Assembly: GCA_001767915.1 (NCBI GenBank)
Contig: MEMI01000040.1
Location: forward strand, 65,344-106,184
From: Alphaproteobacteria bacterium RIFCSPHIGHO2_02_FULL_46_13
GTDB taxonomy: Bacteria; Pseudomonadota; Alphaproteobacteria; Micavibrionales; Micavibrionaceae
Length of the DNA: 40,841 nt
Direction: 5' to 3'
Notes under the pieces: model-generated
Told to the model about the DNA's origin: nothing
The model's input: the letters and a program-made list of their open reading frames with translations, nothing else
Database searches by the model: none
Position numbers and translations under genes: made by a program
Shown: one piece after another, positions 28,428-37,238 of the stretch
Layout: each line of letters starts with the position of its first letter
Position numbering within the stretch: position 1 is the first letter of the stretch

Positions 28428-29159
28428 TTAGGCCGCATCTATAATGGTCAAGAATTGATCTGCTTTGAGGCTTGCGCCGCCGACCAAGGCTCCGTCCACA
28501 TTTGGGGCAGCCAGAATTTCTTTGGCGTTATCCGCCTTGACCGATCCGCCGTACAAAATACGGATTGCGGAGGAATTGTCCAGTTTTTCCTTCAAAAATT
28601 CACGAATAACCGCGTGCATATCTTTTATATCGTCCAAAGTTGCGGTTTTTCCAGTCCCAATCGCCCAGACAGGTTCATAGGCAATGACCAGATTCTGGGC
28701 ATTTGCCGTATCAGGGATCGATTTTGCCAATTGTGTGGTCACAACTTGATTTTGAATGCCCGATACACGTTCTTCTTCGGTCTCGCCAACACAAATTATG
28801 GTAACCAATCCAGCCGCATGAGCTTTTTTCGCCTTTTCAGCGACTTGGGTGCTGGATTCGGCATGATAAGAACGACGTTCGGAATGCCCCAATATGACAT
28901 AGGAACAGCCCATCTCTTTGAGCATCGGGGCAGAAATATCCCCCGTAAACGCCCCGTTATCTTTGAGCGAGCAATCCTGCGCTCCAAGCGCAATCCCTTG
29001 GGATTTGGCGGTTGCCACAACGCCCAGATGCACATAAGGCGGGCAAATGCAGACATCTGCGTTAGACGGATTCCCTAAAGCCTCGGCCAAGGCTTTCGCG
29101 TCGGCCAAGTTGCCGTTCATCTTCCAATTTCCAGCAATTAATTTTTTTTGTGTGTTCAT
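28428..29159 (-). CDS. tpiA: Triosephosphate isomerase
   Basis: About 243 residues from the ATG at 29159, preceded by AAGGAC. The same frame stays open far upstream, but those codons overlap the divergent ppiD gene and do not match the family. The enzyme interconverts dihydroxyacetone phosphate and glyceraldehyde 3-phosphate. Catalytic residues are visible in GNWKMNG (Lys), YVILGHSERR (His) and IAYEPVWAIGTGK (Glu and flexible loop); the phosphate site is ILYGGSVKADN. It begins the run tpiA-secG-pyrG. Confidence 0.98.
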   Translation of the reverse strand: MNTQKKLIAGNWKMNGNLADAKALAEALGNPSNADVCICPPYVHLGVVATAKSQGIALGAQDCSLKDNGAFTGDISAPMLKEMGCSYVILGHSERRSYHAESSTQVAEKAKKAHAAGLVTIICVGETEEERVSGIQNQVVTTQLAKSIPDTANAQNLVIAYEPVWAIGTGKTATLDDIKDMHAVIREFLKEKLDNSSAIRILYGGSVKADNAKEILAAPNVDGALVGGASLKADQFLTIIDAA

Positions 29160-29183
29160 AAGTCCTTCATACATCATCAAGGC

Positions 29184-29212
29184 TTGGCATGGCAACACAG
29201 GATGTTTATAGT
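29184..29212 (+). promoter_or_regulatory. Promoter of ppiD
   Basis: TTGGCA, a 17-bp spacer and TATAGT lie about 33 bp upstream of the chosen ATG at 29245. Confidence 0.6.
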
Positions 29213-29244
29213 CTCCCCACAATTTCATAGTTATGAGGATTAAA

Positions 29245-31104
29245 ATGTTACTACGCTCCATGCGCAAAGGTTTTCTGTCTGCCATTTTTCTGGGTCTGTT
29301 GGTTTTGGGCGCGGTAGGTCTTATTTTCAGTGATTGGCACGGCATGTTCCAAAACGGATATAGCAAAACTGATGTGGCAACCGTGGACGGAACACCGATT
29401 AAAATCGCCGAGTTCAATTCCCGCGTGACCAATATTTTGCGCCAACAACAAATCCCTGCGGCGGCGGCCTATCAAATGGGTTTGATTAACAACATCCTGA
29501 CCAGCGAAATTTTTGATATTCTGGTCAAGAAAGATGCGGCGACATTAGGCGTCCGCGTTGAAGACCGTATTATTGCCGAACAAATCAAAAATCTGATTAC
29601 GCCTTATAAAACTGACAAGGTCAGTGACAAGGACGCTTTGAAAAAATTTCTTGAGACACAAGGTATGTCTGAAAAACAATTGGTTGCGGCTCTGCGCGAT
29701 GACATGACATCCAAAATTTTAAAATCAACAATCTCTAGTGCGTCTTATGTACCGGACGCCCTAATATCCTCCATTCAATCTTACCGCGGCATGACCAAAA
29801 ATATCGAGGTTGCGTTTATTCCGAATAGCTCTATCGCGGTCAAAGCCGCCCCGAGTGATAAAGACCTTGAGGCTTATTATGCTGAACGTACCGTGGATTT
29901 TATGAATCCTGAAAGCCGCGATGTGACTGTGGCTATTCTGGACACTTCCAAAATTGCAAAACCAACTATTTCCGATGCGGACATCAAAGCATCTTATGAT
30001 GAAAATAAGGATAAATTCGCGGTTGCGGCATCTGTCGATGTTGAACAAAGCCTGATTGACGATGAAGCAAAGGCCAAGGCTGTTGCGGATGCCGTCAAAG
30101 GCGGGAAATCAATGTCTGACGCCGTCAAGCAAATCACGGGTGATGCAAAATTATATCAAGGGAAAAACAATTTCTCGAAAGACGGTTTGCCATCCGAAAT
30201 TGCAACACCTGTCTTTGCCGCAAAGGCTGGTGATGTGATCGGCCCTGTGAAATCGGCACTCGGATTCCATGTGATTAAATTGGTGGCCTTCAAAGAAGCA
30301 AGTACTGCATCCTTCGACAGCGTCAAAGATAAAATCCGCAAGGAACTGGAAGACGAAAAATCAGGCAATGCTGTCTATGACGTCACAAGCGCGATTGAAG
30401 ATCGTTTGGCGAATGGTGAAACCTATGAAAGCCTGACCAAAGAATATCCGTTGACTGTGACCACCCTCAAATCCCTGCACCGCGATACCAAAGCAGATAA
30501 AACAGGTACGTTTGAAGATAAGGATTTCCAAAAAATCCTGACCAAAGCCTATAGCCTGAAAGACAGCACTCCGAGCGAGATGTCTGATTTTTCAGCCAAC
30601 AAACTTTATTCTATCCGTACCGACAAAATTTCCCCTGCGGTTGCAAAACCGTTTGCCGAAGTTAAATCGGAAATTCTGAAAGACTGGACTGCGGACAAGC
30701 AAGAGCAGGACAATTTATTATCTGCGCAAAAGCGCGTGGATGATTTGGTTGCGGGTAAAATCAATTTCGACACATTGAAACCTACCACCATCAACAACCT
30801 GTCTCGTACTGGAAATGCGTCCCTCGCCAAAGACGTGACCGAGCGTTTTATGTCTGCTGAAAAAGGCAAATTCATGTTGGCGGTTTCGAGAGAAAAAGGC
30901 GGCATTTATATCGGGCGCGTCACCGCTGTAACCCTTCCGAAAGATGTTAAAATTGATGATGCGTCCCGCAAATCGATTGAAGGAAATATCGCAGATGCAG
31001 GTTACATGGCCTATATGGAATCATTGCAAACAAAATATCCTGTGACCATTAACGATGCCCTGCTTGCCCGCACCTATGGCAAGGCGCAGAGCGATAGTGA
31101 ATAA
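29245..31104 (+). CDS. ppiD: Periplasmic folding factor, PpiD/SurA-type peptidyl-prolyl isomerase
   Basis: About 619 residues. I chose ATG 29245 because GAGGA lies at good distance before it; the frame also has an ATG at 29233. A membrane helix at about 9-30 anchors it, and the rest is periplasmic. A SurA-N-type chaperone region follows (VDGTPIKIAEFNSRV near 45 onwards, to about 170). A parvulin-like domain spans about 230-345 (KGGKSMSDAVKQ, FSKDGLPSEIATPVFAAKAG, GFHVIKLVAF). Its C-terminal half is helical. It assists the folding of exported proteins near the Sec translocon. Position upstream of trp genes is typical for alphaproteobacteria. Confidence 0.9.
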   Translation: MLLRSMRKGFLSAIFLGLLVLGAVGLIFSDWHGMFQNGYSKTDVATVDGTPIKIAEFNSRVTNILRQQQIPAAAAYQMGLINNILTSEIFDILVKKDAATLGVRVEDRIIAEQIKNLITPYKTDKVSDKDALKKFLETQGMSEKQLVAALRDDMTSKILKSTISSASYVPDALISSIQSYRGMTKNIEVAFIPNSSIAVKAAPSDKDLEAYYAERTVDFMNPESRDVTVAILDTSKIAKPTISDADIKASYDENKDKFAVAASVDVEQSLIDDEAKAKAVADAVKGGKSMSDAVKQITGDAKLYQGKNNFSKDGLPSEIATPVFAAKAGDVIGPVKSALGFHVIKLVAFKEASTASFDSVKDKIRKELEDEKSGNAVYDVTSAIEDRLANGETYESLTKEYPLTVTTLKSLHRDTKADKTGTFEDKDFQKILTKAYSLKDSTPSEMSDFSANKLYSIRTDKISPAVAKPFAEVKSEILKDWTADKQEQDNLLSAQKRVDDLVAGKINFDTLKPTTINNLSRTGNASLAKDVTERFMSAEKGKFMLAVSREKGGIYIGRVTAVTLPKDVKIDDASRKSIEGNIADAGYMAYMESLQTKYPVTINDALLARTYGKAQSDSE

Positions 31105-31106
31105 GC

Positions 31107-32123
31107 ATGATGCAGCATATCCTGAAACATTTACGAACGGGCGCGCCACTTTCATCAGTGGATGCGACCCAAGTAATTTCGGATATTCTGGACGGTAAGG
31201 CAACGCCCGCACAAACGGGTGCATTCCTCATGTCCCTATCACAACGCGGTGAAACGGTGGATGAAATTGTCTCTGCCGCACGCGTGCTGCGTGCCCGTGC
31301 AACCACTATTCATGCCCCTCAAAATTCCGTTGATTGTTGTGGCACGGGTGGGGATCATTCGGGGTCTTATAATATCTCGACCGCGGTTGCCTTTGTGGTC
31401 GCGGCGTGTGGTATTCCGGTTGCCAAACATGGTAACCGCGCCGCAAGTTCTCAATCAGGGGCGGCGGATGTGCTTGAATCACTCGGCCTTAATTTAGACC
31501 TTTCGGCAGAGAGATGTGAAAGCGCTTTAAAAAAATTCGGGTTTTGTTTTTTAATGGCGCCAAAATTTCATGGGTCATTAAAACCACTCTCTGCCCTGCG
31601 GAAAGAATTGGGCTTCAGAACGATTTTTAATCTGCTTGGCCCTCTCGCCAACCCTGCGAATACACACCAACAATTATTGGGCGTCTTTGATAAATCATGG
31701 GTGAGACCTATGGCGGAAGCGCTTCAGAAATTAGGGACGACATCAGCCATCGTTGTTCATGGGTCTGACGGAATGGATGAGATCACATTAACGGGTGAGA
31801 CATATTGCGCTCAATTAAAAGATGGTCAGATTACGGAATTCACCCTCTCCCCCGCCGATTTTGGCCTGCCCACTATCAGGGGCGAAGATATTCAGGGCGG
31901 CGATGCCGCAACCAATGCCAAAGCGTTGAAAGCCTTACTTGAGGGGCAAGCCTCTGCATACCGCGATATTGTTCTGGCGAATGTCGCGGCAACCCTTGTC
32001 CTATGCGATAAAGCCACCGATTACAGACAAGGTGTTGCATTGGGCGCAAATGCGATAGATACTGGTGCCGCCCTTAAAGTATTAAATGATTATATTTCAT
32101 TTTCCAAAGAAACAGATAAGTAA
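31107..32123 (+). CDS. trpD: Anthranilate phosphoribosyltransferase
   Basis: A 338-residue enzyme that joins anthranilate to phosphoribosyl pyrophosphate, the second step of tryptophan synthesis. The PRPP site is CGTGGDHSGSYNIST near residue 75, with KHGNRAASSQSGAADVLE as the anthranilate tunnel region and FRTIFNLLGPLANPA near residue 165. The usual glycine after GTGGD is His-Ser, a modest variation. It starts 2 bp after the ppiD stop and is followed after 4 bp by trpC. The trpE and trpG genes, often between ppiD and trpD in relatives, are not here. Confidence 0.96.
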   Translation: MMQHILKHLRTGAPLSSVDATQVISDILDGKATPAQTGAFLMSLSQRGETVDEIVSAARVLRARATTIHAPQNSVDCCGTGGDHSGSYNISTAVAFVVAACGIPVAKHGNRAASSQSGAADVLESLGLNLDLSAERCESALKKFGFCFLMAPKFHGSLKPLSALRKELGFRTIFNLLGPLANPANTHQQLLGVFDKSWVRPMAEALQKLGTTSAIVVHGSDGMDEITLTGETYCAQLKDGQITEFTLSPADFGLPTIRGEDIQGGDAATNAKALKALLEGQASAYRDIVLANVAATLVLCDKATDYRQGVALGANAIDTGAALKVLNDYISFSKETDK

Positions 32124-32127
32124 CAGC

Positions 32128-32931
32128 ATGAACACTCTGGAAAAAATTTGTGATGATAAACGCGCGCATATTACGCGCAGCGAACATTTTATTCCGCAAA
32201 TGATTCAGGAAGAACGCGCAAAATTACAACCCCCACCACGCGGATTTTGTGATGCTATTGAAGCCAAGCGTTCATTGATGAAACCTGCACTCATTTCCGA
32301 AGTCAAAAAAGCATCCCCCAGCAAAGGCATTATCCGTGCGGATTTTGACCCTGTCAAAATTGCGCTGGCCTATGAACAGGCGGGTGCGACTTGCGTGTCT
32401 GTTCTCACCGACCAACCTTATTTCAAAGGGTCGGATGATGATCTGGAAGCGGTCAAAGGATCCGTCCGTCTTCCTGTTATTCGCAAAGATTTTATGCTGA
32501 CCCCTTATCAGATTATCGAGAGCCGCGCATTGGGTGCGGATTGTATCCTTCTGATTATGGCGGCACTGGATGATGCAACTGCGGCGCATCTTTATCATCA
32601 AGCAACCTCGCTTGATATGGATGTGTTGATCGAGGTGCATGATGAGGCGGAATTGGAACGCGCGTTGGAGCTGAACCCGATGATGGTCGGCGTCAATTCG
32701 CGTAACCTCAAAACCCTTGAGGTAAATTTACAGACCGCCTTTGACCTGATTCAAAAAATCCCGTCCCATATTCTGCGCGTGGCGGAGAGCGGAATTACCA
32801 CCCACACCGAACTCCAATCGCTATTTGATGCGGGATATGACGCATTTTTAGTGGGCGAAAGCCTGATGCGTCAGGATGATATTGGTGAAGCTGTTCGAAA
32901 ACTTCTTGGCAAGACACTGGAATCAGTGTAA
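32128..32931 (+). CDS. trpC: Indole-3-glycerol phosphate synthase
   Basis: About 267 residues from the ATG at 32128, four bases after the trpD stop. The open frame extends upstream into trpD but those codons are not part of the family. The TIM-barrel enzyme closes the indole ring in tryptophan synthesis. Motifs: LISEVKKASPSKGII (catalytic Lys and substrate loop), SVLTDQPYFKGS, PVIRKDFMLTPYQI (catalytic Lys), VGVNSRNLKTLEV and the phosphate site VAESGI with LVGESLMR. The fused TrpF seen in enterobacteria is absent. Confidence 0.97.
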   Translation: MNTLEKICDDKRAHITRSEHFIPQMIQEERAKLQPPPRGFCDAIEAKRSLMKPALISEVKKASPSKGIIRADFDPVKIALAYEQAGATCVSVLTDQPYFKGSDDDLEAVKGSVRLPVIRKDFMLTPYQIIESRALGADCILLIMAALDDATAAHLYHQATSLDMDVLIEVHDEAELERALELNPMMVGVNSRNLKTLEVNLQTAFDLIQKIPSHILRVAESGITTHTELQSLFDAGYDAFLVGESLMRQDDIGEAVRKLLGKTLESV

Positions 32932-32989
32932 AACAAAAGAAGAACAAAACAGAATACATCAAGAACATCCATTTTAGGGGGGTACCCTC

Positions 32990-33658
32990 ATGCTGACCAA
33001 GAAACAACGGGACTTACTTGTTTTCATTCGCGACCGCGTGGCGGATGGCGGCGTATCGCCTTCGTTTGACGAGATGAAGGATGCTCTCGACCTCAAATCA
33101 AAATCGGGGATTCACCGTTTGATTACGGGGCTTGAAGAACGAGGTTATGTCCAACGCCTTCCCAACCGCGCCCGCGCCCTTGAAGTGATTAAGTTCCCCG
33201 ATGGATTAGATGAGAAGCCAAATTCCTCTGGAAAACCATCTGTTCTGAAACAGGTTATCAATACCATCAGCGACATGACCTCCCTCCCCCTTGTCGGAAA
33301 AATTGCCGCCGGTACGCCGATTGAGGCCATTCAGGATGATACCAACTTTATCGATGTTCCCCCATCCATGTTGGGCAGCGGTGAATATTACGCCCTGACC
33401 GTCGAAGGCGATTCGATGATCAAGGCCGGCATCAATGACGGCGACACCGTCATCATCCGCAAGGTCAACAGCGTCCGTGACGGCACAATCGTTGTCGCAT
33501 TGGTGGACGGCCAAGAAGCCACCCTCAAACGCATTTATCGCCGCGATGGCAAAGTGATTCTGGAGGCCGAAAACGACGCCTACAAACCCCGCATCCTCAC
33601 CCCAGATCGCGTGCAAATTCAGGGCGAGCTTTCATCTCTGATGCGGACATATCATTAG
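32990..33658 (+). CDS. lexA: SOS repressor LexA
   Basis: A 222-residue self-cleaving repressor. The N-terminal winged helix-turn-helix (MLTKKQRDLLVFIRDR, GVSPSFDEMKDALDLKS, GIHRLITGLEERGYV) binds DNA. The C-terminal peptidase carries the cleavage site A107-G108 in GKIAAGTPIEA, the nucleophile S142 in EGDSMIKAGI and K180 in ATLKRIYR. AGGGG lies about 13 bp upstream of the start. I found no exact alphaproteobacterial SOS box (GTTC-N7-GTTC) in the 58-bp gap after trpC; a GAAC-N6-GAAT at 32942-32955 is one base short in spacing. The C-terminal codons are unusually GC-rich. Confidence 0.97.
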   Translation: MLTKKQRDLLVFIRDRVADGGVSPSFDEMKDALDLKSKSGIHRLITGLEERGYVQRLPNRARALEVIKFPDGLDEKPNSSGKPSVLKQVINTISDMTSLPLVGKIAAGTPIEAIQDDTNFIDVPPSMLGSGEYYALTVEGDSMIKAGINDGDTVIIRKVNSVRDGTIVVALVDGQEATLKRIYRRDGKVILEAENDAYKPRILTPDRVQIQGELSSLMRTYH

Positions 33659-33707
33659 GGAAATACGAGCCTTGATAACTGCGCAATTCCCCCTAGGTAG
33701 GTAGAGT

Positions 33708-33726
33708 GTTTTTACACCGTAAAAAC
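33708..33726. repeat. GTTTTTAC-ACC-GTAAAAAC hairpin before the CBS gene
   Basis: A perfect 8-bp inverted repeat lies 25 bp upstream of the CBS gene. It follows a CCCCCTAGGTAGGTAG stretch at about 33690-33705. It could be an operator or a weak lexA terminator. Confidence 0.4.
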
Positions 33727-33751
33727 TTTAATCCGAACCGAGGAGGCCAAA

Positions 33752-34195
33752 ATGGCAGCACCACTTATTAAGGACATTATGACACCTAAATTCCAATGGA
33801 TTGCACCGGATGCAACCATACAGGACGCAGCTAAGATGATGAAGGCCAAGGATATCGGTTTTCTTCCCGTTGCCGATGGTGACAAAATGATCGGGACGAT
33901 TACCGACCGTGACATCGCGATCAATGCCGTTGCATTGGGCAAGGATGTCACATCCTGTAAAGTCAGCGACTGCATGAATCAAAAACTTTATTATTGTTAT
34001 GACGACCAGACAGCCGATGAAATTTGTAAAAACATGGCCGAGATGCAAGTCTCCCGCTTCCCTGTCGTCAGCCGTGCCAAACGTCTGGTAGGCGTCGTAT
34101 CCTACGCCGATTTATCGGCAGCAGCATCCCCGACTGTTTACACCAGCGCCCAACGGGAATTGAAATCTGTAACACCTGCTAAAAAAGTTGCGTAA
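33752..34195 (+). CDS. Tandem CBS-domain protein
   Basis: A 147-residue cytoplasmic protein made of two CBS domains. The first is at about residues 7-62 (IKDIMTPKFQWIAPDATIQDAAKMM, FLPVADGDKMIGTITDRDI) and the second at about 74-128 (SDCMNQKLYYCYDDQTADEICKNM, RFPVVSRAKRLVGVVSYADL). Such stand-alone proteins bind adenine nucleotides and act as energy sensors, but the partner here is unknown. GAGGAGG lies upstream of the ATG, so translation should be strong. The gene is followed by a good terminator and appears monocistronic. Confidence 0.93.
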   Translation: MAAPLIKDIMTPKFQWIAPDATIQDAAKMMKAKDIGFLPVADGDKMIGTITDRDIAINAVALGKDVTSCKVSDCMNQKLYYCYDDQTADEICKNMAEMQVSRFPVVSRAKRLVGVVSYADLSAAASPTVYTSAQRELKSVTPAKKVA

Positions 34196-34214
34196 CAATC
34201 AATTTTAAACACAG

Positions 34215-34245
34215 AAAAACCCCTCATAGACTTGAGGGGTTTTTC
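34215..34245. terminator. Bidirectional intrinsic terminator
   Basis: An 11-bp perfect stem (AAAACCCCTCA with its complement) and a six-base loop are flanked by A and T runs on both sides. It can serve the CBS gene on the plus strand and the hydrolase gene on the minus strand. Confidence 0.85.
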
Positions 34246-34259
34246 GTTATCAATATTTC

Positions 34260-35042
34260 CTAATAAAAAACTTTATCCAAGAATTTTTCGAATTCAGCCC
34301 ATGACGCAGCATCGGCGGCTGCGTTATACGCCGCACCTTTGCTGTTATCATTTCCGGCCGCAGGATTTGTGAATGCATGGACTGCACCCGGGTAAGATAT
34401 GAACTGCACACCCACATTGGCGGCTTTCATCTCCTCTTGGAACGCCTGAACCTCGGTTGGAGGAACAAACGGGTCATCGGCGCCATGTAATATCAATACA
34501 GGTTCCTTAATATTTTTGGCATTCTCGGGGGTTGGGTTCGACAAGCCTCCGTGAAAGCTGACAACACCTGCAAGCGACGCACCATTTCGTGCCAATTCCA
34601 AAGCGGTTGTTCCGCCAAAGCAATATCCTATCACCAATATTCTTTTAATATCGACACCCTGCACCGTCAGCACATAATCATAGGCCGCTTGAATATTTGA
34701 TCGCAACAGAGGACGATCATTTTTATATTTCGTGGCCAATATACTTGCCTGATCCGAGGTTGAGGGGCGCACATCTTTACCGTACACATCGGCCACAAAG
34801 GCTATATAGCCTTCCTTCGCCAATTTGACTGCTTTATCTTTGGCGAATTGCCCGACGCCCATCCAATCCGGAACGATAATAATTGTGCCTTTCTTCGGAG
34901 CCATATCATCATTGACCGAGAGAAAACCCTGCATGACCTGACCATCGGCTGTTTTATATTCAATATCTTGCGATGTGATGGCTGCAGATGCAGGGTATGT
35001 AATACATATAAGCCCCATCATCATTAAAATTTTTCTAATCAT
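34260..35042 (-). CDS. Exported dienelactone hydrolase family protein
   Basis: A 260-residue alpha/beta hydrolase. A signal peptide (MIRKILMMMGLICITYPASAA) predicts a periplasmic location, unlike classic cytoplasmic dienelactone hydrolases. The nucleophile is the Cys in VIGYCFGGTTAL, the acid is the Asp in LHGADDPFVP and the His is in GAVHAFTNP; DWMGVGQF forms the oxyanion region. The natural substrate is unknown. The start overlaps the end of comEC by 8 bp, so the pair is an operon. Confidence 0.92.
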   Translation of the reverse strand: MIRKILMMMGLICITYPASAAITSQDIEYKTADGQVMQGFLSVNDDMAPKKGTIIIVPDWMGVGQFAKDKAVKLAKEGYIAFVADVYGKDVRPSTSDQASILATKYKNDRPLLRSNIQAAYDYVLTVQGVDIKRILVIGYCFGGTTALELARNGASLAGVVSFHGGLSNPTPENAKNIKEPVLILHGADDPFVPPTEVQAFQEEMKAANVGVQFISYPGAVHAFTNPAAGNDNSKGAAYNAAADAASWAEFEKFLDKVFY

Positions 35043-37194
35043 CCTTTGTCCCCTTGTATGCTTTTGATTGATATGGCTGGCTCCAAGGCCTTATACCCCG
35101 ATCGTTACCAACTTCTTGTATTCTAGGCGAGTTCCCTCTGAAAATCGAGATCGCCCCTCTATTTTTAAAATCATAATACCCGAATTGTTGAATATTCTGT
35201 TCGGGGCATAAATCTTTTGGCAATCTGACGTCACTGATAATCACATTGGCCCATGCGCAATCTTGTTTTAATTCATAGATGCCATCACCGAACGAGACTT
35301 TGATCCCCTTCATATCAATACGGCAAGCCAACGAGTCGCAGGAGATAGAGCCGCCATTTTCCAAACTGATTTGGCCTTGCTTTGGAAATAAAACCACATC
35401 TTCCTGTGCCTTATCCCAACGCTTCAGCCATGTATCCGAAGCAAATTTATTTTTACGCAGAGACGAAAGATATACATGACGTGTATCCCTGACCGCCATT
35501 ACTCCGCCATCATTTGATACAATCATATCTGGACGATCCATCGTCCAAATCGACATCATCGCCACGCAAAAAGGAAGCATGGCTACCATTCTTCCCCATC
35601 CCTTGAATAAAATCAGGATCAACCCTGTGATTGTCATCATCACCAGAAACATATCGGGCATGGCCGATGATGTGATCACTGAACCTGATAGATCTTGTGT
35701 CCAGCGCGCAATATCCAGCAGCCAATCAACCCCCAGCCCGAGAATCTTGAGCGACCAATCCGCCGCCCCAAAAGGTAAAAGCACATAGGATATAATAACC
35801 ATCGGCATAATCATCAACCCCGAAATCGGAACGGATAGGGCATTCGCCAAAACACTGTAACTTGCCACCTGTTGAAAGTGATAGAGAGAGTATGGCGCAG
35901 TCGCAAGACTAGCCACGAGAGAAGTCATCAACATTCCTGCAAGCCATAAAGCGCCGCGTTTGACCCAACCTGCATCGGTATAAAATTGTGTTGCATAGGG
36001 GCGCATGGCCTCAGCCATGGCGACCAAAGCCGCAACGGCGGCAAACGACATTTGAAAACTGACACTCCAGATACTTTCGGGAGAGGCTAGCAATACTAAT
36101 ATCGCCGAAACCCCAACCAAGCGCAGCGAGAACGGCGAACGGTCAAGCATAATGGCGATGAGTGCCACCCCTGTCATCAAAAGGGAACGCGTGGTCGGCA
36201 CGGACGGCACAACCAAACCGACATATAAACAACAAACCAATAAGGCCGCCCCCGCTGCAATCTTTTTTGTCGGATACCTGAGCGCCACAAAGGGGATCAT
36301 TGCAAGGAAAAGCCGCACCAGAAAGAATACAGGCGCCGCCACCATCGCAACGTGCAGGCCAGAGATGGAAATGATATGCGCCAGACCCGATGCCCGCAAC
36401 GCATTCCAGTCTTCATCGGCAATCGCCGCCCGTTCACCTGTCATCAGGGCGGAGGCTATTCCCGCCTCACGCTCGGGCACCACGGTTTGAATGTGGTTGG
36501 AAATGGAGGTGCGGAGATTTTCAAGATTGATCAGTCCGACATCCGCACGGTCTGTTACCGTGACCTTTGATAAGGTAAACCCCAATGCGCCGATCCCTTC
36601 GAAATAATAATGCCGTGCAAAGTCATAGGCCTGTGGCGCAACGGGCGGAGAGAGTGGCGTAAGTTTTGCCAGAAACTCAACCCTGTCCCCTGCGGCTGCA
36701 TCATTTTTTTGCCGAGCGGTGATACGGATTTTGGCAGGGGTTTTATCCGCATCCCACCCTTCAATTTTAACGCCGGATAAGAAAAGCAACGTACCTTTAT
36801 TGCCCTCTTGCTCTTCGCGGTGATCGACAATCGCGCTGACCATGACTGGGCGCGTTTCGCGGTCGATCATGATGGTATCAACCAGATCGGTTTTTAGTTT
36901 TGCCGCACCAAACCCAATGCTCATGCATAGAAGACACGCCGATAGAATAAAAGACGATAAAAGCAAAAATGAATTGGGTTCGCGGTGGTACAAACGAAAC
37001 ATGGATGCACATAAAAAAACCAATCCGGCCAATAACCCACAAACCGTCGGAACAGAGGGTTCATATAATAGCCCGAAGTAAAGAGCGGAACCTAACCCAA
37101 GAAAAACAGGAATCCAGACCAACAGGTTTTCCCGTTGGCCAGATAAAAACTCCTCTAAAAATTCCTGAAATGTCGAAAACATATCAAATTTCAT
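35035..37194 (-). CDS. comEC: ComEC/Rec2-type DNA uptake channel protein
   Basis: A 719-residue polytopic membrane protein. Order: N-terminal membrane helices and DUF4131-type OB region (about 25-230, KIRITARQKND, LAKLTPLSPPVAPQAYDFARHYYF), then the competence domain from about 240 (ALMTGERAAI, ASGLAHIISISGLHVAMVA, VGLVVPSVPTTRSLLMTG) with about eight helices. The C-terminal region (from about 560) is short and lacks the HxHxDH metallo-beta-lactamase motif of Bacillus ComEC; it looks like a degenerate remnant, as in many alphaproteobacteria. It would carry single-stranded DNA over the inner membrane. Divergent from gltX. Confidence 0.92.
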   Translation of the reverse strand: MKFDMFSTFQEFLEEFLSGQRENLLVWIPVFLGLGSALYFGLLYEPSVPTVCGLLAGLVFLCASMFRLYHREPNSFLLLSSFILSACLLCMSIGFGAAKLKTDLVDTIMIDRETRPVMVSAIVDHREEQEGNKGTLLFLSGVKIEGWDADKTPAKIRITARQKNDAAAGDRVEFLAKLTPLSPPVAPQAYDFARHYYFEGIGALGFTLSKVTVTDRADVGLINLENLRTSISNHIQTVVPEREAGIASALMTGERAAIADEDWNALRASGLAHIISISGLHVAMVAAPVFFLVRLFLAMIPFVALRYPTKKIAAGAALLVCCLYVGLVVPSVPTTRSLLMTGVALIAIMLDRSPFSLRLVGVSAILVLLASPESIWSVSFQMSFAAVAALVAMAEAMRPYATQFYTDAGWVKRGALWLAGMLMTSLVASLATAPYSLYHFQQVASYSVLANALSVPISGLMIMPMVIISYVLLPFGAADWSLKILGLGVDWLLDIARWTQDLSGSVITSSAMPDMFLVMMTITGLILILFKGWGRMVAMLPFCVAMMSIWTMDRPDMIVSNDGGVMAVRDTRHVYLSSLRKNKFASDTWLKRWDKAQEDVVLFPKQGQISLENGGSISCDSLACRIDMKGIKVSFGDGIYELKQDCAWANVIISDVRLPKDLCPEQNIQQFGYYDFKNRGAISIFRGNSPRIQEVGNDRGIRPWSQPYQSKAYKGTKDD

Positions 37195-37238
37195 AAAAAC
37201 TACTTGTCAGGGGCGATATGATTTAATACCAATATCAC

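Noticed and set aside
29160-29432. 91-residue N-terminal extension of tpiA
   Set aside because: It overlaps ppiD on the other strand and does not match triosephosphate isomerases; a good ribosome site supports 29159.
32942-32955. Possible LexA box GAAC-N6-GAAT upstream of lexA
   Set aside because: The alphaproteobacterial box needs GTTC/GAAC pairs with 7-bp spacing; spacing and last base are both off.
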